From: Deltaproteobacteria bacterium
GTDB lineage: Bacteria; Desulfobacterota; Binatia; UBA1149; JAJCZL01
Direction: 5' to 3'
Assembly (NCBI GenBank): GCA_029262415.1
Contig: JAJCZL010000075.1
Location: 1-51,510, forward strand
DNA: 51,510 nucleotides
Shown: piece by piece, positions 15,214 to 24,079 of the stretch
Position numbering within the stretch: the first letter of the stretch is position 1
How the letters are laid out: each line of letters starts with the position of its first letter
Translations under genes and position numbers: made by a program
Notes under the pieces: model-generated
What the model was told of the DNA's origin: nothing
Databases searched by the model: none
Seen by the model: only the letters and a program-made list of their open reading frames with translations

Positions 15214-15519
15214 GTGAGCAGCTTCTACACAGCACAGAACACAGCGCAGAGCGCCCCGGAAACCAACCAAGAGGCGCGCCGACCGTTGATGGAAGAAAGG
15301 AGCCCGAGCGAAGCCGAACGCCCGCGCCTCAACCTCACCGAGCGTGAGAAAGAGGTCCTTCGTTTGGTCTGCGACGGTTTGACCAATGCGGAGATCGCAA
15401 CCTCGCTGCACGTCTCGCGCGAGACCGTCAAATCGGAACTCAAGCGAATCTTTCGTAAAATCGGCGTCGCCAACCGTACTCAGGCAGCGGTGTTGTTGGT
15501 CCGTCAGCGCCTCGTCTAA
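15214..15519 (+). CDS. Small LuxR-type HTH regulator without receiver domain
   Basis: 101 residues. The last 65 form a GerE/LuxR DNA-binding domain: LTEREKEVLRLVCDGLTNAEIATSLHVSRETVKSELKRIF, with the invariant E, LT-E-E-VL, G-T-N-EIA and V-S-T-V-K positions. There is no room for a receiver, PAS or autoinducer domain. It is either a stand-alone GerE-type regulator or pairs with a separate sensor. The GTG at 15214 is the first start after the AAGGAG; an ATG at 15289 directly before the domain is an alternative. The 16-bp palindrome just upstream may be its autoregulatory site. It sits between the VKOR-DsbA gene and the S41 protease gene, so it could control envelope genes. Confidence 0.85.
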   Translation: MSSFYTAQNTAQSAPETNQEARRPLMEERSPSEAERPRLNLTEREKEVLRLVCDGLTNAEIATSLHVSRETVKSELKRIFRKIGVANRTQAAVLLVRQRLV

Positions 15520-15597
15520 CTAGCTAATTGGGGTATTCAATCGGTCGGTCGTCCGGACTATCATGTGCTCGCACCTGAGAATCCGGCGGCTTGATCG

Positions 15598-18282
15598 ATG
15601 ACCCCCCCTGACCACAGCAGCGCCGAGTTCCGGCGCGCCCGCAAACTACGAGTTCGGGGGAAAAGCCGGCGTACCGCCGCGTCAACTCTTGCATTGTACG
15701 CGCTGTGCTCGGTTGCCTCGGGGGCCGTTTGCCTGCCGCCGACTCACGCCCATGGGCAGGGCTCAGCGGCGATCGCCAACGGCCTGAGCCTCGTCAATCG
15801 CTATTACCTCTTCTATGACGAGGTCGAGACCGCGGAGATCCTCGAGAAGGCGCTCGAAAGAATCGAGAACCGTCTAGGCCCCGTTCATGCGGAGGCCCTC
15901 GGGGGGCGCTCGTTCATGGTATCGGCCGGTCGTTGCCGGTTACGCGTCGAGGCACCGCCGTCCGCCGACATACGCACGCTGCTGGAGCCGCTGAAGGCGG
16001 TCGTTGACTTCCTAGAAAGCTGCGTTGGAAAATTCCCCGACGAGCTGCCCCCCGCAGACCTCCTTGTCTTAGACGGCGTCCTGTCGGCGCTCGACCCGTA
16101 CTCAACGGTGCTCGAGGGTAAACGCCAGACCGAACACAGCATCCAATTTACCGGCAAGCTCGCCGGGATTGGTGCACGGATCGGAGTGCGCGACGGCAAC
16201 CTGTCGCTGGTCGAGGTGTACGAGGGTTCCCCGGCCCACAAGGCCGGGCTGCGCGACAACGACACCGTCATGCGCGTTGATGGCCTGTCAACAACAAACA
16301 TCCAGGTCGGCGATGCCGTGCAGCGTATCCGCGGCCCCGAAGGCACACCGGTCGTGCTTACGATCGAACGGTCCGGCGAAAAGGAACCGCGCGACGTCAC
16401 CGTAACCCGCGGGGTGGTGACGATCCCATCGGTCACAACCAAGCTCATCGGTGGCGATATAATCTACGCCGAGATCTCGCATTACAGTCAGACCACCCCG
16501 CAGGACTTCCGTACCCGCGTCGGCAAGCTGGTCGCCGAACATCCTGTCAAGGGCGTCGTTATCGATGTGCGCACGAACTCGGGCGGAAGCATGCTCGGAT
16601 CGGCAGCGATCGCCGATCAGTTCTTGTCCTCGGGCACGCTGATCACCACCGCGGGGCGCGAGGGTCGCAGCGTCAGCGGACTCAGCTCGCAGATTAAAGC
16701 GACCTACGACACCCCTTTTGAAACGATTCCAGTCGCTGTCCTCACCGCACGACGCACCGCCTCCGGCTCCGAACTCATGGCGGCGAGTCTGCGCAACCAT
16801 GATCGTGCCATCCTGGTCGGTGATCGGTCCTTTGGAAAAGGAACCGTGCAAAAGACCTTTCGCATAGGTAACGGCGCGGTAGCGAAGCTGACCGTCGGGC
16901 ACTTCTTGCCCAACGAGAAACCCATTCCAGGCGGCGGAATGATTCCCGATATCGAGGTGGTGGCGGTGCGCGCCAACGCCGATACCGCCTGGATTCCCGA
17001 CCACCAGCCCAACGACCTCCCCTACTGGCTACGACGGCCGGCGTGGTCGGAGGACATCGCCCGTCACCCGATCGTGCGCATCACCGGCTTCGAGGTGCTG
17101 CCTGAGCGCGAGAAAGCCGATCAGGCCCACCCCGAGTCGGCGGCGTCGCTGGAGGCCGAGCCCCACGATCTGGCTCTCGAGGTCGCCGCAAGGATCTTGC
17201 GGCGCTTCCCATCAACCTCAGCCTCACGGATGCTCGATTTCGCGCGGGTGATCCTCAGCGAATCGGTTGACCAAGCCGACACCGAGCTCAGCCAAGCTCT
17301 GCAGAAGTACGGCCTTGACTGGGAGCGCGGACCGCGGGCCGCCGGCGAAACCGCGCTGAAACTCGAACTCGATGGACCCGGCGGCATGCGCGCCGGCGAG
17401 GAGGCAACGGTGCGCTTGCAGGTAACCAACCTCGGCACGCAGCCGGTTTACAGACTCCGCGCGCGTATCGAGTCGGAAGCCGGGCTCGTCAACCAACGCG
17501 CACTGCTGATCGGAAAGATCGCGCCCGGCGAGACCGGGAGCGCGCATATACGCGTCACACCGTCTGCGCGCACTCACACCGGTCGTCTCGAGGCCAAGCT
17601 GCAGCTATTCGACGACCACGGCCATATTGAAGAGCAGGGACCGTTCTTCCTTGCGGTCGACGGCACCGAGCCCGCTCACGTACGCTTTCGCAAACAGGTC
17701 ACCGACACCGACGACCCCGGCGTTGTGAGCGTGAACGTCGAGATTGGAAATCCGGGCAACGTAGCCGCCGAAAACCTCACCGTCACTCTCGAGCCCGACC
17801 TCGAAGGCGAATACGAGTTACTCGACGGCACTTCGACCATTGACAGAATCGAACCCGGCGAGGCTGAGAAGGTGAGTTTCCGAGTGCAGCTGCTGAGAAC
17901 GTTTGAGAAGCCGAGAACCACCAAGCTGAGTATCGTGAGCGCGTACTCAGAAGTCTTTTTGGAAAACGCGGTAGCGCTGGTTACCGGTGACAGCGGATTC
18001 GGCCGATGGTTGGAACCACCGCGGGTTGCCTTCGAAACCATCGAACCAGGCGCAGACACCGGCGAGTTCGCGATCCGCGCACGGGTGACCGATGAAACCG
18101 GCCTGCGCGAGATCCATGCCCGCATCGGCGGCAACCAGGTCGAACGCGCAGTCTCGGGGCAAGACCACCGGCGCGAACTCGCGCTGTTGCTACCGTGGCA
18201 ACCGAGCCTAGGCGTCAAACGCTACGAGATCACCGCCACCGACAGCGACGGCCTCAAGGCCTACTACACCGCGGGGATGTAA
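15598..18282 (+). CDS. S41 carboxy-terminal processing protease with C-terminal beta domains
   Basis: 894 residues. An N-terminal signal or anchor segment is followed by a helical region and a PDZ domain (about 180-260; GSPAHKAGLRDNDTVMRVDG). The S41 protease core (about 275-450) has the nucleophile Ser389 in TASGSELMAA and the general-base Lys414 in SFGKGTVQ, exactly 25 residues later as in Tsp/CtpA. The 440-residue C-terminal extension includes two NEW3/CARDB-like beta domains (GEEATVRLQVTNLGTQPVYRLRA and DPGVVSVNVEIGNPGNVAAENL). This is far longer than ordinary Ctp proteases. It probably cleaves exported protein C-termini in the periplasm, possibly those of the Cys-rich neighbours. It converges on the parvulin gene, with a 13-nt gap. 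Confidence 0.9.
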   Translation: MTPPDHSSAEFRRARKLRVRGKSRRTAASTLALYALCSVASGAVCLPPTHAHGQGSAAIANGLSLVNRYYLFYDEVETAEILEKALERIENRLGPVHAEALGGRSFMVSAGRCRLRVEAPPSADIRTLLEPLKAVVDFLESCVGKFPDELPPADLLVLDGVLSALDPYSTVLEGKRQTEHSIQFTGKLAGIGARIGVRDGNLSLVEVYEGSPAHKAGLRDNDTVMRVDGLSTTNIQVGDAVQRIRGPEGTPVVLTIERSGEKEPRDVTVTRGVVTIPSVTTKLIGGDIIYAEISHYSQTTPQDFRTRVGKLVAEHPVKGVVIDVRTNSGGSMLGSAAIADQFLSSGTLITTAGREGRSVSGLSSQIKATYDTPFETIPVAVLTARRTASGSELMAASLRNHDRAILVGDRSFGKGTVQKTFRIGNGAVAKLTVGHFLPNEKPIPGGGMIPDIEVVAVRANADTAWIPDHQPNDLPYWLRRPAWSEDIARHPIVRITGFEVLPEREKADQAHPESAASLEAEPHDLALEVAARILRRFPSTSASRMLDFARVILSESVDQADTELSQALQKYGLDWERGPRAAGETALKLELDGPGGMRAGEEATVRLQVTNLGTQPVYRLRARIESEAGLVNQRALLIGKIAPGETGSAHIRVTPSARTHTGRLEAKLQLFDDHGHIEEQGPFFLAVDGTEPAHVRFRKQVTDTDDPGVVSVNVEIGNPGNVAAENLTVTLEPDLEGEYELLDGTSTIDRIEPGEAEKVSFRVQLLRTFEKPRTTKLSIVSAYSEVFLENAVALVTGDSGFGRWLEPPRVAFETIEPGADTGEFAIRARVTDETGLREIHARIGGNQVERAVSGQDHRRELALLLPWQPSLGVKRYEITATDSDGLKAYYTAGM

Positions 18283-18295
18283 CGCCCCGAAACTC

Positions 18296-19282
18296 TCAGT
18301 GGCCTACGTGAGGCCGCGCCGTCGGCGCACGTCCTTCGGGAAGTTCCACGTGTTCTAGAACGTCGCGATCGAGCTGATAGTTCGCGGCTTCTTTCACCTT
18401 CGCAAGGAAAGTCTCGGTACCCAAACGTCGGCGCTCGTTGGCCAGCTTGATGCGAACCTGGTTCTTCACCTCTTCGAAGGGACGAACGAAGCCGTCCTCA
18501 CGCCCGGTTCGCTTGATGATGTGGTAGCCGAATCGCGTCTCCACGAGTTTAGAGAGGGCTCCGTCATTGCCGAGCGAGAATGCTGCATCTTCGAATTCGG
18601 TGACCATGCGACCCTTGCCGAAGAAACCGAGATCGCCGCCCTTGGCGGCGTTCGATTTGTCGATCGAATGTTCCTCGGCGAGTGCCTCGAACTTGCTCGG
18701 GTCGGCTTCGATCTGCGCCAATATTTTACTCGCGAGTTCCTCGTCCTTGACGAGGATGTGGCTTGCGCGCACGCGGTCGGTTGAGAACTCGTCACGGTTG
18801 GTGTCGTAGTACGCCTTCACTTCTTCCTCGCCCACCTCTTTACCCTGATGCTCGAGCATCACCTTCTGAATCACTAGGCGCCTTTCAAGATCGTGCACCT
18901 GTTTACGGATGGTGTCATCGCGGTCGTAGCCCAACTCCTTGCCTTTGCCGTAGATCAACTCCTGAACCACCTGGTTCTCGACAAACTGAGCGCGCTTGTC
19001 CATGTTGTTCAGCGTCTTTCGAGTACGGACGTTGAGCTCAGAGACGAGGTCGATGAAGTCCTGGGCGGTTAGTTGGTCTTGTCCGTAGGTCGCAATCACC
19101 CGCGTATCGCCCTTGGAATTCGCCTTGGCCTCGGTCTTGGACGCACCGGCGTCGGTGCCGGTCGGGGCCTGGCAAGCGCTGCCGAGCACGGCGGCCAAAA
19201 AAACCACGGCGGCCCCGCGAGCCGAAAAAGACAGACACGTGCCGGTCAGCCCGGTCAGCCCAGTAAGCGTCGTTACGATCAT
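18296..19282 (-). CDS. Parvulin-type peptidyl-prolyl isomerase lipoprotein
   Basis: 328 residues. The ATG at 19282 is chosen because GGAGG lies 8 nt upstream. The signal contains a small LTG tandem repeat (TLTGLTGLTGT) and ends at lipobox LGSAC (Cys37). A SurA/PrsA-like N-terminal helical region (VENQVVQELIYGKGKELGY) precedes the parvulin domain at about 160-255 (RASHILVKDEELASKIL, FGKGRMVTEFEDAAFSL, ETRFGYHIIK). Such proteins help exported proteins fold near the membrane. It faces the S41 protease gene, a common folding/degradation pairing. A second, unrelated parvulin gene is at 31327. Confidence 0.9.
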   Translation of the reverse strand: MIVTTLTGLTGLTGTCLSFSARGAAVVFLAAVLGSACQAPTGTDAGASKTEAKANSKGDTRVIATYGQDQLTAQDFIDLVSELNVRTRKTLNNMDKRAQFVENQVVQELIYGKGKELGYDRDDTIRKQVHDLERRLVIQKVMLEHQGKEVGEEEVKAYYDTNRDEFSTDRVRASHILVKDEELASKILAQIEADPSKFEALAEEHSIDKSNAAKGGDLGFFGKGRMVTEFEDAAFSLGNDGALSKLVETRFGYHIIKRTGREDGFVRPFEEVKNQVRIKLANERRRLGTETFLAKVKEAANYQLDRDVLEHVELPEGRAPTARPHVGH

Positions 19283-19386
19283 TCGTTTGCCCTCCAAAGT
19301 CCCCATACGATGCCACAACCGACCGCAACCTCAACGGCGGCGGGTGACAACGTTGACTCGACTGCCCCGTGTGGGACCATTCTCGG

Positions 19387-20691
19387 ATGCTCTCGGATGA
19401 CGCGCGATCAGTGTGCCTGCGCCTGCAGGAAGCAGGTCATGAGGCCGTCTTTGCCGGTGGATGCGTGCGCGATCGGCTCCTCCGCCGGGCCCCGAGCGAC
19501 TACGACATCGCCACCTCGGCGCGTCCCGAACAGGTGGAATCACTCTTCGACCGTACGGTCGCGGTAGGAAAGAAGTTCGGTGTCGTACGTGTCCTCAGCG
19601 GCGACCACGAGTTCGAAATCGCCACATTTCGCATGGACGGTGCCTACGTCGACGGCCGCCGTCCCGAGACCGTCACATTCTCGGACAGCGAAAAAGACGC
19701 ACAACGACGCGACTTTACCATCAACGCCCTGTTCGAGGATCCGGTCACCGGAGAGACCATCGACTACGTCGGCGGCAAGAAGGATCTGCAGGCCGGGGTC
19801 ATCCGCGCCGTCGGCGACCCCTCGGCGCGCTTCGCCGAGGACCGACTGAGGCTACTGCGCGGCGTGCGCTTTGCGGCGCGCTTCGGGTTCGAGATCGAAT
19901 CGGCGACGTTTGCGGCGATGCGCGAACACACGGAATCAATCGTCGAAGTATCGGCCGAGCGCATCGGCTCTGAAGTAACGAAGATGCTCACCGAGGGCCA
20001 GGCCCGGCGTGCGTTCGAACTGCTCGACGACATCGGGCTGCTCGGCCACATCCTTCCGGAGATCCTGCCGATGAAGGGTTGCGAGCAAACACCCGATCAC
20101 CACCCCGAAGGCGATGTCTTCGAACACACGCTGCGCTGTATCTCGCACCTTACCGACGGATGCAGTGCGACCTTGGCTTACGGGGTGCTGTTGCACGATA
20201 TCGCAAAGCCGCCATGTGCCGAGTTCCGCGACGGCCGCCACACTTTCTACGGCCACACATCGATGGGCGCGGAAATTGCCGCGAGAATCTGTAAACGGAT
20301 GCGGCTTTCCAACGCCGCGACCGAGCGCATCGTCTTGCTCGTCAACCAGCACCTACGGCACTGCTCAGCGGTCGATATGAAACAGTCGACCTTGAAACGG
20401 TTCTTGCGGCAAGAAGGTATCGCCGAGCTACTCGAACTCACGCGAATCGACGGGCTGTCTGCGAATGGCGACCTGACGCACTACCAATTCTGCATGAACG
20501 CTTTGGCCGAGCTTCCACCTGAAAAGATGCGCCCGGTCGCACTGGTCACCGGCAAAGACCTGATCGCGATGGGGCTCGAGCCCGGCCCTCGTTTTAAGGA
20601 GATCCTGCGCAACGTCGAAGACGCGCAACTCGAAGGCACCATCTCCGACAAAGAAGCCGCGCTCGACCTAGTGCGCAAGCGCTTCGCGTAG
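19387..20691 (+). CDS. CCA-adding / poly(A) polymerase-type tRNA nucleotidyltransferase
   Basis: 434 residues of the class II nucleotidyltransferase family. The head has GGCVRDRLL and the metal-binding pair in DYDIATSA. RRDFTINALF and RFAEDRLRLLRGVRFAARFGF follow. An HD domain (LLHDIAKPPCAEF, GHTSMGAE) marks the type of CCA enzyme with phosphohydrolase activity. The protein completes or repairs tRNA 3' CCA ends; an A-adding-only variant cannot be excluded from sequence alone. ATG 19387 is taken as the start; a GTG at 19369 is possible. A 20-bp piece covering its stop codon is repeated just downstream. Confidence 0.93.
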   Translation: MLSDDARSVCLRLQEAGHEAVFAGGCVRDRLLRRAPSDYDIATSARPEQVESLFDRTVAVGKKFGVVRVLSGDHEFEIATFRMDGAYVDGRRPETVTFSDSEKDAQRRDFTINALFEDPVTGETIDYVGGKKDLQAGVIRAVGDPSARFAEDRLRLLRGVRFAARFGFEIESATFAAMREHTESIVEVSAERIGSEVTKMLTEGQARRAFELLDDIGLLGHILPEILPMKGCEQTPDHHPEGDVFEHTLRCISHLTDGCSATLAYGVLLHDIAKPPCAEFRDGRHTFYGHTSMGAEIAARICKRMRLSNAATERIVLLVNQHLRHCSAVDMKQSTLKRFLRQEGIAELLELTRIDGLSANGDLTHYQFCMNALAELPPEKMRPVALVTGKDLIAMGLEPGPRFKEILRNVEDAQLEGTISDKEAALDLVRKRFA

Positions 20692-20728
20692 CGCACGGTC
20701 GAATTGGCGCGCAAGCGCTTCGCGTAGC
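20673..20728. repeat. 36-bp-spaced tandem duplication across a stop codon
   Basis: The 20-bp sequence starting GCGCAAGCGCTTCGCGTAGC occurs at 20673-20692 and again at 20709-20728. Partial similarity also continues in the 16 nt between them. The first copy encodes the last residues and stop of the nucleotidyltransferase. The second just touches the stop of the convergent aminopeptidase gene. Confidence 0.8.
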
Positions 20729-22194
20729 TAGAGCGACTCGATGTAGGAGAGCAGTGCGCGGATTCCGAAGCCGGTGCCTCCGCGCGGCATGTACGGCAGT
20801 GGTTTCTCTGCAAAGGCGGGTCCGGCGATGTCGAGGTGAGCCCACTTGGTATCACCGACGAATGCTTCGAGGAACAGCGCAGCTGTGATGGTACCACCCC
20901 AGCCCGAACCGATATTTTGCATGTCGGCAATCCCCGACTTGATGTCTGCTTTGTAGTCATCGGGTAGCGGAAGCTGCCAGAGCCTCTCGCCGGTCGCCTC
21001 TCCGTTCTTGATGAGATCGTTGATGAGCTTTTGGTTATTGCCCAACACACCCGCGATCCTTATGCCGAGCGCGACCATACAGGCACCGGTCAGCGTCGCC
21101 AGATCGACGATACAGTCGGGCTTGTCTTCGCTCGCCACGCACAAGGCATCGGCGAGAACCAGCCGCCCCTCGGCATCGGTGTTGAGAACCTCGGCGGTCT
21201 TGCCGTTGCGGTAGGTGATAACGTCACCGGGTTTTTGCGCGCGCTCACCCGGCATGTTCTCGGCAGCCGCGATGTAACCGCGGACCTCAACGTTCGGCTT
21301 GAGTGCGGCTACCGCCTTCATGACACCGAGAACGGCAGCCGCGCCCGACATGTCCTGCTTCATCCACTCCATCGACTTGGCGGGCTTGAGTGAAAGTCCA
21401 CCGGAATCGAAGGTGATGCCCTTGCCGACGACCGCGACCACGCCGCGCGCTTTGCGCCCAGGCTTGTAAACCATCTTGATGAACGCGCCGGGCTCCATGC
21501 TTCCGGCCGACACCGCGATGATTCCGTTCATCCGCTCTTTCTCGAGCCGTGCCCCCTGCCACACTTGGCAACTCAGGCCGGTGCCTTTAGCGATGCCCTT
21601 CGCGGTCTTGACGAGATAGTTCGGCGTTTTTACCGAGGAGGTCTCGTTGATGAGGTCGCGCGCCAAGAAAACCGCGTCGATAATCGCACCCATCCGCGAG
21701 ACAATCTTGGTCGCAGCAGCGCCGGCCGGCAACCCTGAGCCGGCAACGATAAATGCCTCAACCTTGGGCGCGTCGTCACCGGCGCGTTTACTCTTGTACT
21801 TGTCGTAGGTGTATGCGTTGAGCCGGAAACCTTCGATGACCGGCTCGACGAATTTCGCGGCCCCGGCGGCCGAACCCAAGCAAAAGGCGGCGCTCTTGGC
21901 ATGCGTCGCGGCCGCTGCCGCAGCGGCCCGCGAAGCCGCCCGCCGGTAGGCCTCGGTGTCCTTTTTCTTGCCGATACCGACAAGAATGATGTCACCGGTC
22001 TCGGTTTGCACGAGCATCTTCGAACCCGGCTTTGCTTTGAAGCCGGTCTTCTTCGCGCGCCGTTCGACGGCAGCGCGCTCGTTGTCGGTCAGCTCGGCAA
22101 CAGCCCCGCTCGTCTCGCCTGCAAGAGCGACTGCAATGATCCTGAGATCGGCTTTGACCTGCCCGGCTTTCTTTCGTACGACGCTGACTTTCAT
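20728..22194 (-). CDS. pepA: Leucyl aminopeptidase (M17)
   Basis: 488 residues, normal length. GGAGGAG lies just before the ATG. The C-terminal catalytic domain has the metal-binding and catalytic blocks GKGITFDSGGLSLKP, MKQDMSGAAAVLG and the family signature NTDAEGRLVLADAL, plus LATLTGACMVALG. The enzyme is a di-zinc hexameric cytosolic aminopeptidase removing N-terminal residues during peptide turnover; some members also bind DNA. It is divergent from the transporter gene at 22302, so the 107-bp gap holds both promoters. Confidence 0.96.
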   Translation of the reverse strand: MKVSVVRKKAGQVKADLRIIAVALAGETSGAVAELTDNERAAVERRAKKTGFKAKPGSKMLVQTETGDIILVGIGKKKDTEAYRRAASRAAAAAAATHAKSAAFCLGSAAGAAKFVEPVIEGFRLNAYTYDKYKSKRAGDDAPKVEAFIVAGSGLPAGAAATKIVSRMGAIIDAVFLARDLINETSSVKTPNYLVKTAKGIAKGTGLSCQVWQGARLEKERMNGIIAVSAGSMEPGAFIKMVYKPGRKARGVVAVVGKGITFDSGGLSLKPAKSMEWMKQDMSGAAAVLGVMKAVAALKPNVEVRGYIAAAENMPGERAQKPGDVITYRNGKTAEVLNTDAEGRLVLADALCVASEDKPDCIVDLATLTGACMVALGIRIAGVLGNNQKLINDLIKNGEATGERLWQLPLPDDYKADIKSGIADMQNIGSGWGGTITAALFLEAFVGDTKWAHLDIAGPAFAEKPLPYMPRGGTGFGIRALLSYIESL

Positions 22195-22301
22195 CGGCTC
22201 CTCCGTGGATGCGCGCGAGAACTAACTCTTTTTGGTGTATGGGATTCCCCGCAAGCGGTCAACGAGTTGCGGGACCACCGAGCCGCAGATAAACAAGACC
22301 G

Positions 22302-23081
22302 ATGCCGACTTCCGGCGCATCGATCGCTGATTCCGCCTCCAAGTACGTGCGCCGACGCGAAGCTGTTTTCGTGGTACTCGCCGGCGTATTTCTCGGCACT
22401 CTGGCGATGCTCAACATCTTGGGCATCACGCGTTTCGTTGACCTGAGCTTCACCGTCCCACTGCTCGGCATCAAACTGCCGATGCTCCTCGCCGTCGGCG
22501 TACTGCCCTACCCGATCACCTTTCTTTGCACCGACTTCCTCTCGGAGTTTTACGGAGAGCGGCGCGCCAATCTCGTGGTACTGACAGGTTTGTTACTCAA
22601 TTTGTGGGTGCTCACCGTCCTTTGGCTCGGCGGTGTGTTGCCTGCTGCCGGCCCGCCGGGCTCAGACGCTTCGGAGGCGTTCTTCACCGTACGCCGACTC
22701 GCGTTCGGCTCGGTTAGCGCATCGATGATCGCTTACCTCGCGGCACAACTCATCGACGTCCGCCTGTTTCACTTCTGGAAGAATCTGACCGGCAGCCGCC
22801 ATCTATGGTTGCGCAACAACGGCTCTACTCTGGTCAGCCAGCTCGTCGATACCGTCGCGGTGATTACCATCACGCACTACTACGCGGGGGCATTGCCGAT
22901 CGACGCCGGTCGGCCGGTCGGCGCGCAACTGGCAAACTACATCGCATCCGGTTACGTGTTTAAGTTCATCGTCGCGCTGCTCGACACGATTCCGTTCTAC
23001 CTAGGCGTTCGTGTTCTCACCGGCTACCTCGGCCTCGCCGCGGCAGGCACACAAACCGACGAGCCGAGTAAGCCCGGCTAG
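22302..23081 (+). CDS. yhhQ: Queuosine precursor transporter (YhhQ/Vut_1 family)
   Basis: 259 residues with six or so hydrophobic segments. Family blocks visible are IKLPMLLAVGVLPYPITFLCTDFLSEFYGERRA (given here by its ends IKLPMLL and FLSEFYGERRA), SQLVDTVAVITI and KFIVALLDTIPFYLGVR. YhhQ-type proteins import preQ0/preQ1 for tRNA queuosine modification. No queuosine synthesis gene is in the window. The start has only a weak ribosome-binding site. The gene converges with the zinc-ribbon gene, and the two overlap by 4 bp at their 3' ends. Confidence 0.9.
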   Translation: MPTSGASIADSASKYVRRREAVFVVLAGVFLGTLAMLNILGITRFVDLSFTVPLLGIKLPMLLAVGVLPYPITFLCTDFLSEFYGERRANLVVLTGLLLNLWVLTVLWLGGVLPAAGPPGSDASEAFFTVRRLAFGSVSASMIAYLAAQLIDVRLFHFWKNLTGSRHLWLRNNGSTLVSQLVDTVAVITITHYYAGALPIDAGRPVGAQLANYIASGYVFKFIVALLDTIPFYLGVRVLTGYLGLAAAGTQTDEPSKPG

Positions 23082-23410
23082 TGATGGTCGTCAGTATCGA
23101 CGAAGTCGCTGTCGTCTTCTTTGAGCGTTGCGCTCCAAAAAGTGGCCTTGCCCCAATACCACACACCGACACCGACCGCTGCGTAGACGGCGATGCCTTC
23201 GAGCAACCCAAAGTCACCGGCCCATAGGAACAGCGCGAGGACCAAAATGGTCGCGACAATCGCGATGACTTGCTCGATGCGCTTCTCACGGGCGCGCGCA
23301 CGGGCGACGTGCTCGGTGATGGGTTCTCCGCAGTGCGGGCAACGACCAGCGGGCTTGCGCACCAGGGGCTTGCCGCAAGCCGGACAGTCAATTTTGGTTG
23401 ATACCGCCAT
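23078..23410 (-). CDS. Small zinc-ribbon membrane protein
   Basis: 110 residues. The N-terminus is a zinc ribbon with two CxxC knuckles (CPACGKPL and CPHCGEPI). Two predicted membrane segments follow (VIAIVATILVLALFLWA and GIAVYAAVGVGVWYWG), and the tail is acidic and His-ended (DDSDFVDTDDHH). This zinc_ribbon plus two-helix layout is common in small bacterial membrane proteins of unknown role. It overlaps the 3' end of the transporter gene by 4 bp. Confidence 0.75.
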   Translation of the reverse strand: MAVSTKIDCPACGKPLVRKPAGRCPHCGEPITEHVARARAREKRIEQVIAIVATILVLALFLWAGDFGLLEGIAVYAAVGVGVWYWGKATFWSATLKEDDSDFVDTDDHH

Positions 23411-23543
23411 ACCCGAGTGCGCGAGCAGGCGAGCGCAGCAGCGACCAACCGGCTCTGTCCCAGTACCTCAAGCCTAGCCCCAAACGAATGGATCGGCCAG
23501 CCGACGGCCGATTAGACGCCGACCTATCTGCGAATGAAGCTCA

Positions 23544-23581
23544 GCCGGCGGGCCGGCCCGACGCCGCGCCGGCCCGCCGGC
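23544..23581. terminator. Large GC-rich hairpin downstream of the gene at 23585
   Basis: A perfect 14-bp inverted repeat GCCGGCGGGCCGGC (23544-23557) / GCCGGCCCGCCGGC (23568-23581) is enclosed by a further GAAGCT...AGCTTC pair. It sits directly after the stop of the minus-strand gene at 23585. It has no long T-run, so termination is likely but not certain. The rest of 23411-23543 shows nothing supportable. Confidence 0.55.
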
Positions 23582-23584
23582 AAA

Positions 23585-24076
23585 CTAAGCTTCAGCCGCG
23601 AACGACTGCAGCGCAGGCTGCTCTTCGAGCGGCGTGCGGCTCATCAGAGCACGCGGCGACTCGATGCGAGCATGCTCGCGTCGGACCGGTTTCTTCGCCT
23701 GCGCAAAGAGGCGGCCACGACGTCGGCTGCGCTGCCCATCGCGCCAGTCGAGCAGTCCCTTGCGCGCGTACTCGCAATCAATGCTGAGCAAGGCACACAC
23801 GTTGTTGAACGAAAACACGCTGCGATCGTCGTCCTCAGAGATCCAAACCTCCGAATCGACATACAGCTGCCGCCGTTTACTGTCGCGCGCGTGAATATGC
23901 TTTTGAAAGCACTCGACCGCGTCCTGCATGATCGCTACGACCAACCGGTGCTCTCCGCTCTTGTATTTCTTGCGCTTTAACTGCGCGAAATACTGCACCG
24001 GCAACAAGACGTCGGGCTCGAAGATATCGTTGAGGCGCTCTTCGGCCTCGTGACGATCGCGTTCCGCATCCGCCAT
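23585..24076 (-). CDS. Small conserved-looking protein of unknown function
   Basis: 163 residues. The ATG at 24076 has GGAG 8 nt upstream. It is soluble and charged, with no signal peptide or membrane segment. Features are EERLNDIFEPDVLLPVQYF, a basic KRKKYKSGEHRL stretch, and SFNNVCALLSIDCEYARKGL, which reads like a conserved helical pair, then an Arg-rich stretch (RDGQRSRRRGRLF). I know no named function. The Arg/Lys content would suit nucleic-acid binding, but this is speculation. It is monocistronic with a large hairpin after its stop. Confidence 0.65.
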   Translation of the reverse strand: MADAERDRHEAEERLNDIFEPDVLLPVQYFAQLKRKKYKSGEHRLVVAIMQDAVECFQKHIHARDSKRRQLYVDSEVWISEDDDRSVFSFNNVCALLSIDCEYARKGLLDWRDGQRSRRRGRLFAQAKKPVRREHARIESPRALMSRTPLEEQPALQSFAAEA

Positions 24077-24079
24077 CAC

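Noticed and set aside
20673-20728. Insertion-sequence end or attachment site
   Set aside because: No transposase or integrase is nearby and the repeat is a simple 36-bp-period duplication across a stop codon.
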